64,000 bases of DNA from Stigmatella aurantiaca (GTDB lineage Bacteria; Myxococcota; Myxococcia; Myxococcales; Myxococcaceae), in the NCBI RefSeq assembly GCF_900109545.1, contig NZ_FOAP01000001.1, positions 992,001 to 1,056,000 of the forward strand, written 5' to 3'. The stretch's first letter is position 1; every line of letters begins with the position of its first letter. The notes below the pieces were generated by a model that had not been told where the DNA came from, ran no database searches, and saw nothing but the letters and a program-made list of their open reading frames with translations. The position numbers and the translations under genes are program-made. Shown in pieces: positions 1 through 8,132 of the stretch.

Positions 1-2
1 TC

Positions 3-200
3 CCTCCGCGCCTTCCGGCCGAGGCCCGCGTCGATGGACGGCGGGTCGTCCTAGAGGGGCAAGACGAGGTCGTCCTCCAATGCGGGGAAGCCAGCATCAC
101 CCTGCGGCGCAACGGGAAGATCGTCATCCAAGGCGTCACCGTCGAGACGCGAGCCCGGGGCGCCCACCGAATCAAGGCGGGCACGGTCGACATTAACTGA
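3..200 (+). CDS. DUF6484 domain protein, C-terminal part (cut by window edge)
   Basis: The reading frame is open from the first bases of the window to TGA at 198-200, giving about 65 codons without a start. The tail has the pattern ITLRRNGKIVIQGV, then ETRARG, and ends IKAGTVDIN. As I recall, this is the signature end of the DUF6484 domain, a small beta-strand domain found in myxobacterial and proteobacterial loci next to type VI secretion and PAAR/VgrG genes. The amino-terminal part lies outside the window, so neither the full length nor the partner genes can be judged. A type VI link is inference from the family only; no other secretion gene is visible nearby. Confidence 0.6.
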   Translation, partial: PPRLPAEARVDGRRVVLEGQDEVVLQCGEASITLRRNGKIVIQGVTVETRARGAHRIKAGTVDIN

Positions 201-652
201 GATGCCCGTCGGGCTCACCCTCCCAAGTGCATTGCCTGTGTCCGTGTCGCCGTGGATGAGCCACTGGCGCCCGGTATTCGTCCGCCGGACGACGTGCTGA
301 GGGTGCTTGAGGGCGGACGGCAGCCGTGCTCGGTGGCAATCGCGAGTTGGCTGGATGCGATGAGCAGGTCGGGCTGAGAGCGCGGAGCGCTCAAGAGGAG
401 TCCGCGGCACACAGCGCTTCCCACTCAAGGTTGGCATGGTGTGCACGCTGGCCCACTGCGCCTTGCGCCAGCAGAAGAGCCGTCCCGTGCTGGAGGCGGT
501 AGCCCACGAGGAGGCTGCCGTGTGAGGTGCCCGTTCCCCGGACACGGCCAGCGTCTTCTGGCGAGTACTGCACCATGCCATGTCTGGTTGAACCCTGAAG
601 CGATGGCATGCCTCGGTCACCGCCATCCCGCAGGGGGGCTGAGCCTGCGAGT
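201..652. other. Stretch without a convincing gene
   Basis: This 452-base stretch lies between the DUF6484 gene and the end of the ABC permease gene. It has several short open frames on both strands (for example minus strand 391-609 and 215-424). None has a ribosome binding site, a recognisable motif or continuity above about 70 codons. It may hold decayed gene fragments, but I could not assign any. Confidence 0.4.
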
Positions 653-2026
653 TCACTCCCGGGCCGCGGACGGCGACAGGGTCCGCACGCCGGTCACGGC
701 GGCACCGGCGGCGAGCGCCGCCAACACCAGCAGTCCGAGCATCGAAGAGATCGGCAGGGATGCGCTCGACGGCCGGGGTGGGTAGCGGGGCGTCTGCTCG
801 AAGTCGGCCTTCTCGAAAGGCCGCTCCTGGAACAGGTACGGGTAGTAATAGCCGCGCAGTTGCGTGTGAAACCGCTCGATGCTGCCCTGGTACGCCAGGT
901 GGGCCCGCAGGTCGCTGTCCGCGGCCCGGTGAAGGACCGTCTGCACGGCGGCCGCTGGCAGGAGCCAGCCGAGGCGGGCCGTCCATGCCTCGCGGGCCAT
1001 CAGGCTCTGGCGGTAGTCCGCGGCCTCGGCGGCAACCCCATCGTCGCCCACCTCGTGCATGGCGTAGTACCACTTCCAATGGAAGCGGCCTGTGACTGGT
1101 GGCGTGTCTCGCCACTCGGGATGCTTGGCGAAGAAGGGACGGAAGGTGTCCTCCTTGGGAATGTCCCAGGCGCGGTGGACCCGCTCCCGCTGGGCCAGGG
1201 TCAAGTCAACGCCCTTGGCCATGGGGATGGCGCGGGAAATCACGGCGTTGCCCAGCGCGGGCACCAGCAGGGTCAGGACGATCCAGCAGCCCACCAACGT
1301 GGCGCCATTGGCCGCCGAGCTCCGGCCCCGGGCGGTGACCCACAGCGCCAGCCCCATCCAGAACGCCCCATAGAGCGCCGCGGTCAGGGCGATCGCGAAG
1401 GTCCCCGCCACCGGGGCTCCGCTCCACACCGCACCGGCCGCGAGCGGCACCAGCAGGGCGCCCAGGACCAGCAGGTAGCGCAGGACGCTGCGGCGCACCC
1501 ACACCCCGGCGCCAGAGGCCGGCAAGGAGACCAGGAGCCGGAGCCGCCCGGCCTCCCGTTCGCCCGACACCAGGTCGTGCATCAGGGCGATGAGGACCAG
1601 GGGCACCAGGTAGGTCAGCACGAAGGCGAAGTCGAAGGCACCCGGGAGCGCCAGCTCCGGGTTCAAGGTCTCGGACTCGTAGAGCTGGGATTGCAGGCCG
1701 AGCAGCCGCACCCGCAGGACATAGGGCTGCACATCCCGCTGCCCGAGGGCCGCGAAGGCCAGGGGGGACGGCGGATCCGACGTGAGGTGGAAGGTGTAAT
1801 AGGCGGCGGAGCCCGCGTCCCCGCCGGGCTTGGCGTAGTCCTTGGCCACCGAGACCAGATCCTGCTGCTGGGCAGCCTCCACCCGGCCGATGAGGGCCTC
1901 CTGCCGGGCGGTGGCCGCCAGGCCCGCGGCCACCGCCAGGGAGGCCAGGAGGAACAGGAGCAGGAGCGCGCCCGCGCTCAACGGCGCCCGGATCAACAAC
2001 CGGAAGTCTGCTTTCCAGGCACTCAT
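653..2026 (-). CDS. ABC-2 type transporter permease, DUF3526 family (second permease)
   Basis: A 457-residue membrane protein, the last gene of a three-gene exporter. One transmembrane helix lies near residues 17-37. A long periplasmic loop follows, then a cluster of helices from about residue 170 to 275, a second extracytoplasmic section and a final helix close to the C-terminus. This one-loop-four-plus-one layout matches DUF3526 permeases, which pair with a second DUF3526 protein and an ATPase. The ATG is fixed by a four-base ATGA overlap with the upstream permease stop. A longer frame reaching 3505 exists but is only the antisense-open continuation through the neighbour. The substrate cannot be told; such trios often sit beside TonB receptors, none of which is visible here. 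Confidence 0.85.
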   Translation of the reverse strand: MSAWKADFRLLIRAPLSAGALLLLFLLASLAVAAGLAATARQEALIGRVEAAQQQDLVSVAKDYAKPGGDAGSAAYYTFHLTSDPPSPLAFAALGQRDVQPYVLRVRLLGLQSQLYESETLNPELALPGAFDFAFVLTYLVPLVLIALMHDLVSGEREAGRLRLLVSLPASGAGVWVRRSVLRYLLVLGALLVPLAAGAVWSGAPVAGTFAIALTAALYGAFWMGLALWVTARGRSSAANGATLVGCWIVLTLLVPALGNAVISRAIPMAKGVDLTLAQRERVHRAWDIPKEDTFRPFFAKHPEWRDTPPVTGRFHWKWYYAMHEVGDDGVAAEAADYRQSLMAREAWTARLGWLLPAAAVQTVLHRAADSDLRAHLAYQGSIERFHTQLRGYYYPYLFQERPFEKADFEQTPRYPPRPSSASLPISSMLGLLVLAALAAGAAVTGVRTLSPSAARE

Positions 2027-3459
2027 CGCGTGGCCTCCCCGAGACGGCGGGCCGCCAGCGCGCACCCCATGAGCAGGGCCGCCAGCCAGCAGACCAGAAC
2101 CAGCAGGTTGGTGTGGATGCGCTCGCCCGCGAGCTGGAGCACCTCCGGCTTCCGGTAGGTGAAGCCCGGCAGTGTCTTCCAATGGTCCGCGGAGAGCCGG
2201 GGATCGGCTCCGGCGTTCTTGTTTGGGATCTTCGTCACCTGCAGGAGGTTCAGCGCCTGGACGAAACGGTAACGGTGCTGTTCCACCTGTTCGAGGAAGT
2301 CCTGATGGCTCTCGGTGTCGGTGGCGGCCAGGCTCATGGAGAGCTGGCGCACGGCGATGAGCGGACTGACGGCGCCGAACTGGCGCACGAGCCGGTTCTG
2401 TCCGGCCTCGCGCTCGAAGGCTTCCTTTGCGTGGCGGTCGAACAATCCACTTGTCAGACGCTCGCCTTCCATGCCGACCAGACCTCCCCATTGAACCGGC
2501 AGATCCTCGACCTTCTCGACGCCATACTGGGCGAGGGTCTTCGCCTTGAAGCTGGCGAAGTAGGGATCCTCCGGATTGTGGCTGTCGCCGATCTGCTTGA
2601 GCTCCTGGTGGATGGCCACGTCCGTCTCGATGCGCGCCGGTGCCGGGAGCCGCGCCAGGGCGAGCTCGGGAAGGATGCGGGGCGCGAGGATGACGCCGCC
2701 CATCCAGACCGCGACCAGGACGATCAGCGCGTCCCGGGCCCGCCGGGCCAGCAGCGACACGAGCAGGGCCGCGGCAGCCCAGATGAGCAGGTAGACGAGA
2801 TAGCCAGACACCATCAGCAGGCTCGGGGCGGAGGGGGCCCAACCCGCGAGCGCCGCCGCGGCGAGCACCAGGAGCGCCGGCGCGGCGATCGCGGCCACCA
2901 CACCGGCATAGGCCACCAGCTTGCCCGCGGCGAGCTCCGAGGGCGCCAGCCCCTGGGCCAGCAGCAGCCGCAGGGTTCCCTGCTCGCGCTCGCGTGCGAC
3001 GGCGCCGAAGGCCAGGAAGAGGATGAGCAGCGGGGCGAGGGTTTGCAGCACGAAGGCCGGTGTCAGCTGGCCGAACCGCAAGAGCAGCGAGGACTGCCGC
3101 GCTTCGCTGAAGTTGGCGCTGTTCTGCCGGTGGCCTTCCAGGAACACCGTGTTGCCGGTGAAGCCGTCCACCCCCGGATCGAAGAAGGCCAGCGCCGAGA
3201 GCGGCCGGAAGACGAATTGGCCATAGTGGACCATCCGGTGCGGATGGCGGTCGGGCTGGGCGTCGAACGCCTCGTCCGCCGTGGCCTGGTAGCGGGCCCG
3301 GGCCGCCTCCGTGGCGTTGCGCTGCTCGGTCCCCAGGAGGGCGGAAGTCACGAGCAGGGCCACGAGCGTCAGGCTGGCGATCATCGCCACCCGGTTTCGC
3401 ACCAGCGCCCGCCACTCCTCGGTGGCGACCCGCCACACCCTCGCGCCCCGGAGGCTCAT
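2023..3459 (-). CDS. ABC-2 type transporter permease, DUF3526 family (first permease)
   Basis: A 478-residue permease. It has an N-terminal helix (about residues 22-42), a long extracytoplasmic domain (about 43-130) and helices between about 135 and 275. A second soluble region and a C-terminal helix (about 450-470) follow. It contains the cytoplasmic coupling stretch AREREQGTLRLLL, typical of ABC-2 permeases with DUF3526. The start overlaps the stop of the ATPase gene by four bases, and its own stop overlaps the next permease start, so the three genes are translationally coupled. The two permeases are different in sequence, so the membrane part is probably a heterodimer. The substrate is unknown. 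Confidence 0.87.
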   Translation of the reverse strand: MSLRGARVWRVATEEWRALVRNRVAMIASLTLVALLVTSALLGTEQRNATEAARARYQATADEAFDAQPDRHPHRMVHYGQFVFRPLSALAFFDPGVDGFTGNTVFLEGHRQNSANFSEARQSSLLLRFGQLTPAFVLQTLAPLLILFLAFGAVAREREQGTLRLLLAQGLAPSELAAGKLVAYAGVVAAIAAPALLVLAAAALAGWAPSAPSLLMVSGYLVYLLIWAAAALLVSLLARRARDALIVLVAVWMGGVILAPRILPELALARLPAPARIETDVAIHQELKQIGDSHNPEDPYFASFKAKTLAQYGVEKVEDLPVQWGGLVGMEGERLTSGLFDRHAKEAFEREAGQNRLVRQFGAVSPLIAVRQLSMSLAATDTESHQDFLEQVEQHRYRFVQALNLLQVTKIPNKNAGADPRLSADHWKTLPGFTYRKPEVLQLAGERIHTNLLVLVCWLAALLMGCALAARRLGEATR

Positions 3460-4196
3460 GGGGCCTCCCCGGCCTGGGCGTAGCGCTGATGCAGGGCCCT
3501 GACATCGAACCGCTCCGTGCCGGTGGCGGCCAGCTCCTCTTCGAGCCGCCCCTGCGCCAGGAAGCCGATCCGGTCGGCGATCTCGGCGGCGCTCAGCAGG
3601 TCATGCGTCACCATCAAGGTGGCCACGCCCCGGGCGCGGGCCGTGTCCAGCAGCCGGTTGAAGCCGCCCGTGGCCCGGGGGTCCAGACCGGAGGTGGGCT
3701 CGTCCAGCAGGAGCACCGGCACGCGCCGGGCGATGGCGAGCGCGATGGCCACCTTCTGGCGCATGCCTTTGGAGAAGCCGCCCACGCGTTTGTCCCAGGC
3801 CTCGCGCGCCAGCCCGACCGCATCCAGCGCCTCATCGATGTGCGGCGGCGACCGCTCCGCGCTCCCCGCGATGGTCAGGAAGTAGTCGATGTTCTCGCGG
3901 GCGCTGAGGTGCTCGTAGAGGGCCACGTTCTCGGGGACGTAGGCGAGCCGCGACCGGGCAGCCCGGGGGCCGGCCGCCACGTCGTGGCCACAGACCCGGG
4001 CCTGCCCCGCGGACGGGTGAACCAAGCCCAGGAAGATGCTGAGCGTCGTCGACTTGCCCGCGCCGTTGCCGCCGAGCAGGGCGTAAATCTGTCCAGGCGC
4101 CACGGTGAAGTTCAGCCCCCGGAGAACGGTCTTCGACCCATAGCGATGCTCGAGTCCGATCGCCTCCAGGGCGCCGGTGTTCACAACGTCGGACAT
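3456..4196 (-). CDS. ABC transporter ATP-binding protein
   Basis: A 246-residue ATPase with a complete nucleotide-binding domain. The Walker A is GGNGAGKST near residue 43, the signature is FSKGMRQK, the Walker B is LLLDEPTSGLD and the switch histidine is in MVTHD. It belongs to the CcmA/NosF-like family that drives ABC-2 exporters. It is the first gene of the exporter operon, followed by two DUF3526 permeases with four-base overlaps. The intergenic region to the divergent gene at 4443 (about 246 bases) must hold its promoter; I see no clear -35/-10 pair. The transported molecule is not evident. Confidence 0.92.
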   Translation of the reverse strand: MSDVVNTGALEAIGLEHRYGSKTVLRGLNFTVAPGQIYALLGGNGAGKSTTLSIFLGLVHPSAGQARVCGHDVAAGPRAARSRLAYVPENVALYEHLSARENIDYFLTIAGSAERSPPHIDEALDAVGLAREAWDKRVGGFSKGMRQKVAIALAIARRVPVLLLDEPTSGLDPRATGGFNRLLDTARARGVATLMVTHDLLSAAEIADRIGFLAQGRLEEELAATGTERFDVRALHQRYAQAGEAP

Positions 4197-4442
4197 GCTT
4201 CCCTCGCGCGGATTCCATGCGGCGGCACGCCAGGCGCCACCGTCTCTGCCACTGGGTATATGTAACTTGGTGGCAATAGCAAAGCCATTACATCAACAGG
4301 GCCGGGCCACGGAAATGGCAGCCAGAAGGAGCGCTGTGTCCACGCGGCCAGGCGGGCAAGGAAGCTTCCGCTTGCAGTCGTTTAAGCCGAGGCTAATATA
4401 AGGGGCAGCTGTAGTGATTTCAGGAACGGGAGGTTCACACAC

Positions 4443-5069
4443 ATGCTGCACAAGGCCATTGGCGCCGAGGTCCGTGGGTTCGTCGAGCGCGAGTACGAGG
4501 GCAAACCGGCCCGGGTGGTGATTGCCAGCCGCCTCTACCACACCCACGCCGAGGACTTGTGGGAGGCCGTGACCAGCGCGGAGCGCATCCCGCGCTGGTT
4601 CACGCCCATCGAGGGCGAGCTGCGCCTGGGTGGCCGGTATCAGCTCAAGGGGAACGCGGGAGGCACCATCACCCGGTGTGAGCCGCCCAAGGCCTTCGAC
4701 GTCACCTGGGAGTTCGGGGGCGGCATGAGCTGGGTGACCGTCCGCCTGGCCGAGGAGGGCAAGGCCACGCGGCTGACGCTGGAGCACATCATGCCCAAGG
4801 GCGTCATGGAGGATCACTGGAAGAAGTACGGGCCCGCCGCCGTGGGCGTGGGCTGGGAGCTGGGCTTTCTGGGCCTGGGCCGCCACATCGAGAGCGGCGG
4901 TGGCATTCCTCCGGAAGCGGATCCCGCCTGGATGGTCTCGGACGAGGCCAAGGCCTTCATGCGCGCGAGTGCCGAGGCCTGGGCTGCGGCCCACGTGGCG
5001 GCGGGCGAGGCGCCGGAGGTGGCCCGTGGGATGGCTGAGCGCACGGCGGCGTTCTATACGGGCGGCTGA
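4443..5069 (+). CDS. SRPBCC / AHSA1-like domain protein
   Basis: A 208-residue cytoplasmic protein whose residues about 20-150 form an AHSA1/START-like fold. The pattern includes ASRLYHTHAEDLWEAVT, then the W-F-P of RIPRWFTPIEGELRLGGRY, and later TRLTLEHIMP. The family binds hydrophobic ligands. Members encoded together with an ArsR regulator are common and probably sense or handle small organic molecules. Its stop codon overlaps the start of the ArsR gene (TGATG at 5067-5071), so the two are one operon. The last 60 residues are an alanine-rich helical tail not required for the fold. The ligand is unknown. Confidence 0.85.
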   Translation: MLHKAIGAEVRGFVEREYEGKPARVVIASRLYHTHAEDLWEAVTSAERIPRWFTPIEGELRLGGRYQLKGNAGGTITRCEPPKAFDVTWEFGGGMSWVTVRLAEEGKATRLTLEHIMPKGVMEDHWKKYGPAAVGVGWELGFLGLGRHIESGGGIPPEADPAWMVSDEAKAFMRASAEAWAAAHVAAGEAPEVARGMAERTAAFYTGG

Positions 5070-5398
5070 TGCATGCCTTCGACGTCCTGGGCGATCCGGT
5101 TCGCCGCCGCATCCTCGAGCTGCTGGCGGAGGGTGAGCACGCCTCGGGTGAGATTGTCGCCGTCGTTCAGCGCGAGTTCGGCATCACCCAGTCGGCCGTC
5201 TCGCAGCACCTGAAGGTCCTGCGGGACAGCGGCTTCGCCACGGTGCGGGTGGACGGACCCCGGCGGCTCTATGCCATGGACGCCGCGCCCCTGGCGGAGG
5301 TGGACGCCTGGCTGGAGCGCTTCCGCGTGTTCTGGACGCACCGGCTGGATGCGCTGGCCACCGAGGTGGCGCGGGGCAAGAAGAAGCGGGGCGAGTAG
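5069..5398 (+). CDS. ArsR/SmtB-family winged-helix regulator
   Basis: A 109-residue regulator with a standard winged-helix domain: DPVRRRILELL at the N-terminus, the recognition helix TQSAVSQHLKVLRDSGF near residues 37-53, and the wing VRVDGPRRLYAM. No metal-binding cysteine pair is present, so it belongs to the metal-independent ArsR group usually fused or coupled to SRPBCC proteins. It is co-translated with the upstream AHSA1-like gene and probably represses its own operon; that is inference. It ends with a basic tail. Confidence 0.9.
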   Translation: MHAFDVLGDPVRRRILELLAEGEHASGEIVAVVQREFGITQSAVSQHLKVLRDSGFATVRVDGPRRLYAMDAAPLAEVDAWLERFRVFWTHRLDALATEVARGKKKRGE

Positions 5399-5400
5399 CC

Positions 5401-5775
5401 TCACCGCTTCCGGGCCGCTTCGATCAGCTCGGCCAGGAGGCTGCGGTGGCAGACCTGCTCCAGGATGCAGTCCTTGGAGCAGAGCAGGGTCACCGTCTCG
5501 CCCCGGTCTACCCGGGCCGCCAGCCCGGCGATCGTGTCCTGCTGGGCCTGCATCTCCTGGAGATAGCGCTCGCGGTAGACGTCCAGGGTGATGGGCGTCT
5601 GGCCCTTGCCATAGAAGGCATCGAAGAGCGCGGGACTGGGCGCGAGCTCCCGCATCCACACATCCCAGGTCTCCTTCGCCTTGGTTACACCGCGCGGTCT
5701 GTAGCGGCAGATCAGCACCCGCAGGCCGTCGTCCGGCTCCGCGGGCACGACCCAGCGCCGGGTCTTGATGGGCAT
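5401..5775 (-). CDS. DUF488 family protein
   Basis: A 124-residue protein with the DUF488 pattern: an N-terminal strand leading to RYRPRGVTKAKETWDVWMRELAPS near residues 24-48, then the helix with DVYRERYL, and a C-terminal LLCSKDCILEQVCHR that keeps the conserved cysteine positions. The biochemical role of DUF488 is not established. The gene ends two bases after the convergent ArsR gene, so the two transcripts run into each other. An ATG 9 bases upstream could also serve as start. Confidence 0.82.
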   Translation of the reverse strand: MPIKTRRWVVPAEPDDGLRVLICRYRPRGVTKAKETWDVWMRELAPSPALFDAFYGKGQTPITLDVYRERYLQEMQAQQDTIAGLAARVDRGETVTLLCSKDCILEQVCHRSLLAELIEAARKR

Positions 5776-5828
5776 CGCTGGCCATCTTAATGCCCACGCG
5801 CCGGGCGGGCGCGTCACGGTACCGGGAA

Positions 5829-6365
5829 TCAGTAGTCGGTGAACACCCCGCTCCTGGCCACCGCGTACATGACAGCCTGGGCGAGGTCGAACTGCAGGCT
5901 CCCGGAGACGCGAGGCTGGCCCACGCCCGTGCGGACGCCCAGTTCGAACGCCAGGAAGCCCAGAAAAGTGACGTTGGCGAAGAGCGCTGGATGGACACCC
6001 GAGGCGCTGATGGACGGCGCGGCGCCCAGGCCGAAGGCGCTGTCCCCCCTCATGCTCCGGGCCGAGTGGACGAAGAGGTAGGCCCGGGGTTCGAAGCGGT
6101 CCTCCGAGCCAAGCAGGGCGTGGGCACGGAGTCTGAGGCCAGGATGTGCCTGGGCTTCCGCACCGAGGTCCCAGTGGGTATGAAACCCGAAGAAGAGGTC
6201 GGCGGCCCCTGTTGCCTTGCGCAGCTCCGAGTTGCGTCCCAACTCGCCCCCGGCTCCGAAGGACACCAGGGTCTCGCCCTTCGCGAGCGCCGGAGTGCCC
6301 GCGAGCAGGCAGGCCCCGCTCCCCAGGAGACAGCAGGAAAGACTCCGGAAGCGTCTCATCCTCAT
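5829..6365 (-). CDS. Hypothetical exported protein, probable outer-membrane barrel
   Basis: A 178-residue protein with a clear signal peptide: an arginine-rich start, a hydrophobic core and an AxA site near residue 28. After it the sequence alternates short polar and aromatic strands with frequent glycine. That layout is consistent with an outer-membrane beta-barrel or a periplasmic beta-rich protein. No enzyme motif was found. It stands between the DUF488 gene and the flavin oxidoreductase gene on the same strand, but spacing (35-55 bases) gives no firm operon call. Confidence 0.6.
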   Translation of the reverse strand: MRMRRFRSLSCCLLGSGACLLAGTPALAKGETLVSFGAGGELGRNSELRKATGAADLFFGFHTHWDLGAEAQAHPGLRLRAHALLGSEDRFEPRAYLFVHSARSMRGDSAFGLGAAPSISASGVHPALFANVTFLGFLAFELGVRTGVGQPRVSGSLQFDLAQAVMYAVARSGVFTDY

Positions 6366-6401
6366 GATTCCTCCTTTGAAAGCCAGGGCCTGGAGACTTG
6401 C

Positions 6402-7916
6402 TCAGGGCAGGTAGCGCCCCGGCGCGAGGATGCCGTGAGGGTCCAGCGCGGCCTTGAGCGTCCTCAGCACCGCCGGGGAGTCGTCCTCCGGCGCGAAGGG
6501 AAGCACCGGTGACTGGATGCCCAGGCGCGCCGGGTAGTAACCCGCTTCCCCCAGCGCCTGCTGCAGCGCGTGGTGGCATTCCATCGCGCGCGCATCCTCT
6601 CCCTCGGCCTCCCGGTCATAGATGATCGCCACCACCAGATAGGCACACCGCGCCGAGACGCCCAGCACGCACAGGTTGGGCTCGAAGCCGAAGCGCAGCG
6701 GAATGGGCTCGGCGAGCGCCAGGGCTGTCTCCACATGGGAGGCCGCCATCGGCACCGCGCAGGACAGCCAGATGAAGCCGCACCCGTCACGCTCCGGCTC
6801 TGGCACCTCGGGCAGGGGCGTGCGCTTGCGCCAGTACATCATCCGCAGGTTGCGCGCCGAGGGTGGCTGCCGCAGCCGTCCTGGGCCCACCTCTTCCTCC
6901 CGCAGGAAGGTGAGGGAGGGCAGGGCGTCCTTCAACACGTGCTCCACCCGCTCTTGCGCGGCCCGGGCCTGGACTTCGCTCGGGGCCTCGAGCACGCAGT
7001 TCAGGTGCCAGGGGAAGACGTTCCACTCGGTGCGCAGCTTCTGGCGCTGCGTCTCGGGCAGCGGTGTGAGTTCCCGGGCCGCCTCCCACGGGTACTGGCC
7101 CAGCACGGAGAAGACCTTGTAGTCGTTCCACAGCGAGAAGGCCTCGCGCAGGGTGCCCTCCAGCCGCAACTGCCGCAGCCGCTCCACCACCGGGCCCAGC
7201 TGGAAGGGATCCTCGATGATGCCCGAGACCAGCCGGAGACAGGCCGCCCGCGGCGCCAGCCAGAAGGTCATCCGCGTCACGATGCCCAGGTTCGACTGGC
7301 TGAAGAGCCCATCCAGCGCGGGGCCCGCGCCCCAGCGCAGCACGGACGCCGCCTGGGCCTGGGGGTAGCGCCCGGGCCCGGTGCGCAGACACTCCCCGGT
7401 GGGCAGCACCACCTCCAGTCCACACACGTGCTGGAAGATGTCCCCATAGGGACCCATGCCATCCCCCCGCTCGAGCGCGTTGCCGATGAGGCTCGCCTGG
7501 GGCGGCCCTCCAATGGTGGCCAGCTGCAGCCGCGAGCCCTGCTCCTCCAGGAAGGCATGGGCCTGCGCGAACGTGACGCCCGGCTCCACGGTGAGGTACG
7601 CCAGCTCCTCGTTGAACTCGAGCACGCGGTTCATCCGGCTCAGCTCCACCAGCACCCCATTCTGGGCGGGCACCCGTGAGCCATAGCCCTGGTTGCGCCC
7701 GGCACTCACCGGCGTGATGGGCACCCGCATCTGGTGGGCGATCTGCACACATGTGCGCACCTCTTGGGCGTTTCCGGGGCGCAGCACCGCGGCGACCGTC
7801 TGGGTGGTGGCGAAGGTGGCCGTGCGGGCGCGGGCGAGCGTCGCCTCGTCGGCGAGCACGTGCTCGTCGCCCAGCGCCTGGCGCCATGCCTCAAGTGCCT
7901 CTTGCAGCCGGTCCAT
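6402..7916 (-). CDS. FAD-binding oxidoreductase of the vanillyl-alcohol oxidase / p-cresol methylhydroxylase family
   Basis: A 504-residue flavoenzyme. Residues about 40-210 form the PCMH-type FAD domain, seen in AAVLRPGNAQEVRTCVQIA, the VSAGRNQGYG turn, TVEPGVTFAQAHAFLEEQG and TIGGPPQASLIGNALERG. The second half (about 215-500) matches the C-terminal substrate domain of p-cresol methylhydroxylase-type enzymes, ending in ALDPHGILAPGRYLP. Family members oxidise para-substituted phenols. The cytochrome partner of true p-cresol methylhydroxylases is absent nearby, so this may be an oxidase or use another acceptor. It has no signal peptide. The exact substrate is unknown. Confidence 0.85.
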   Translation of the reverse strand: MDRLQEALEAWRQALGDEHVLADEATLARARTATFATTQTVAAVLRPGNAQEVRTCVQIAHQMRVPITPVSAGRNQGYGSRVPAQNGVLVELSRMNRVLEFNEELAYLTVEPGVTFAQAHAFLEEQGSRLQLATIGGPPQASLIGNALERGDGMGPYGDIFQHVCGLEVVLPTGECLRTGPGRYPQAQAASVLRWGAGPALDGLFSQSNLGIVTRMTFWLAPRAACLRLVSGIIEDPFQLGPVVERLRQLRLEGTLREAFSLWNDYKVFSVLGQYPWEAARELTPLPETQRQKLRTEWNVFPWHLNCVLEAPSEVQARAAQERVEHVLKDALPSLTFLREEEVGPGRLRQPPSARNLRMMYWRKRTPLPEVPEPERDGCGFIWLSCAVPMAASHVETALALAEPIPLRFGFEPNLCVLGVSARCAYLVVAIIYDREAEGEDARAMECHHALQQALGEAGYYPARLGIQSPVLPFAPEDDSPAVLRTLKAALDPHGILAPGRYLP

Positions 7917-7979
7917 GCCCTCTCCCTGGGCGGCGCTGAAGCGCGCCGCGCCCCGCCGAGTCTACCGGTGATGGCTGCT

Positions 7980-8006
7980 GTCACCGCCTGGCGAACGGCA
8001 GTCACC
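7980..8006 (+). promoter_or_regulatory. Probable upstream activating site: two GTCACC half-sites 21 bp apart
   Basis: GTCACC occurs at 7980-7985 and again at 8001-8006 in the same orientation, i.e. two helical turns apart. The second copy ends 78 bases before the -24 GG of the sigma-54 promoter at 8083. The same motif, orientation and distance recur upstream of the gene starting at 45109. This arrangement is what an enhancer-binding protein site looks like. Confidence 0.55.
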
Positions 8007-8082
8007 AGGCGAAGGGGGGGCGGCGGGGCGTCCCGTGGCGGTCTCCCGAGGGAAACCGGCGCTTTAGGCCCACCCGAAGGGC

Positions 8083-8098
8083 TGGCACGCCGCCTGCT
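8083..8098 (+). promoter_or_regulatory. Sigma-54 (-24/-12) promoter
   Basis: TGGCACG is followed by four bases and CTGCT. The -24 GG (8084-8085) and -12 GC (8096-8097) are exactly ten bases apart, as sigma-54 promoters require. Transcription would start near 8109, about 24 bases before the ATG at 8133. Confidence 0.7.
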
Positions 8099-8132
8099 TT
8101 AGCCCTGTCCGACCCCTTGCTGAGAGACCTCC

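Noticed and set aside
391-609. A 72-codon minus-strand frame near the left edge
   Set aside because: No ribosome site, no recognisable motif and no clear codon signal.
653-3505. A 950-codon open frame spanning both permease genes
   Set aside because: It is the out-of-frame continuation of the second permease through the first; the two DUF3526 genes with a four-base overlap explain the region.
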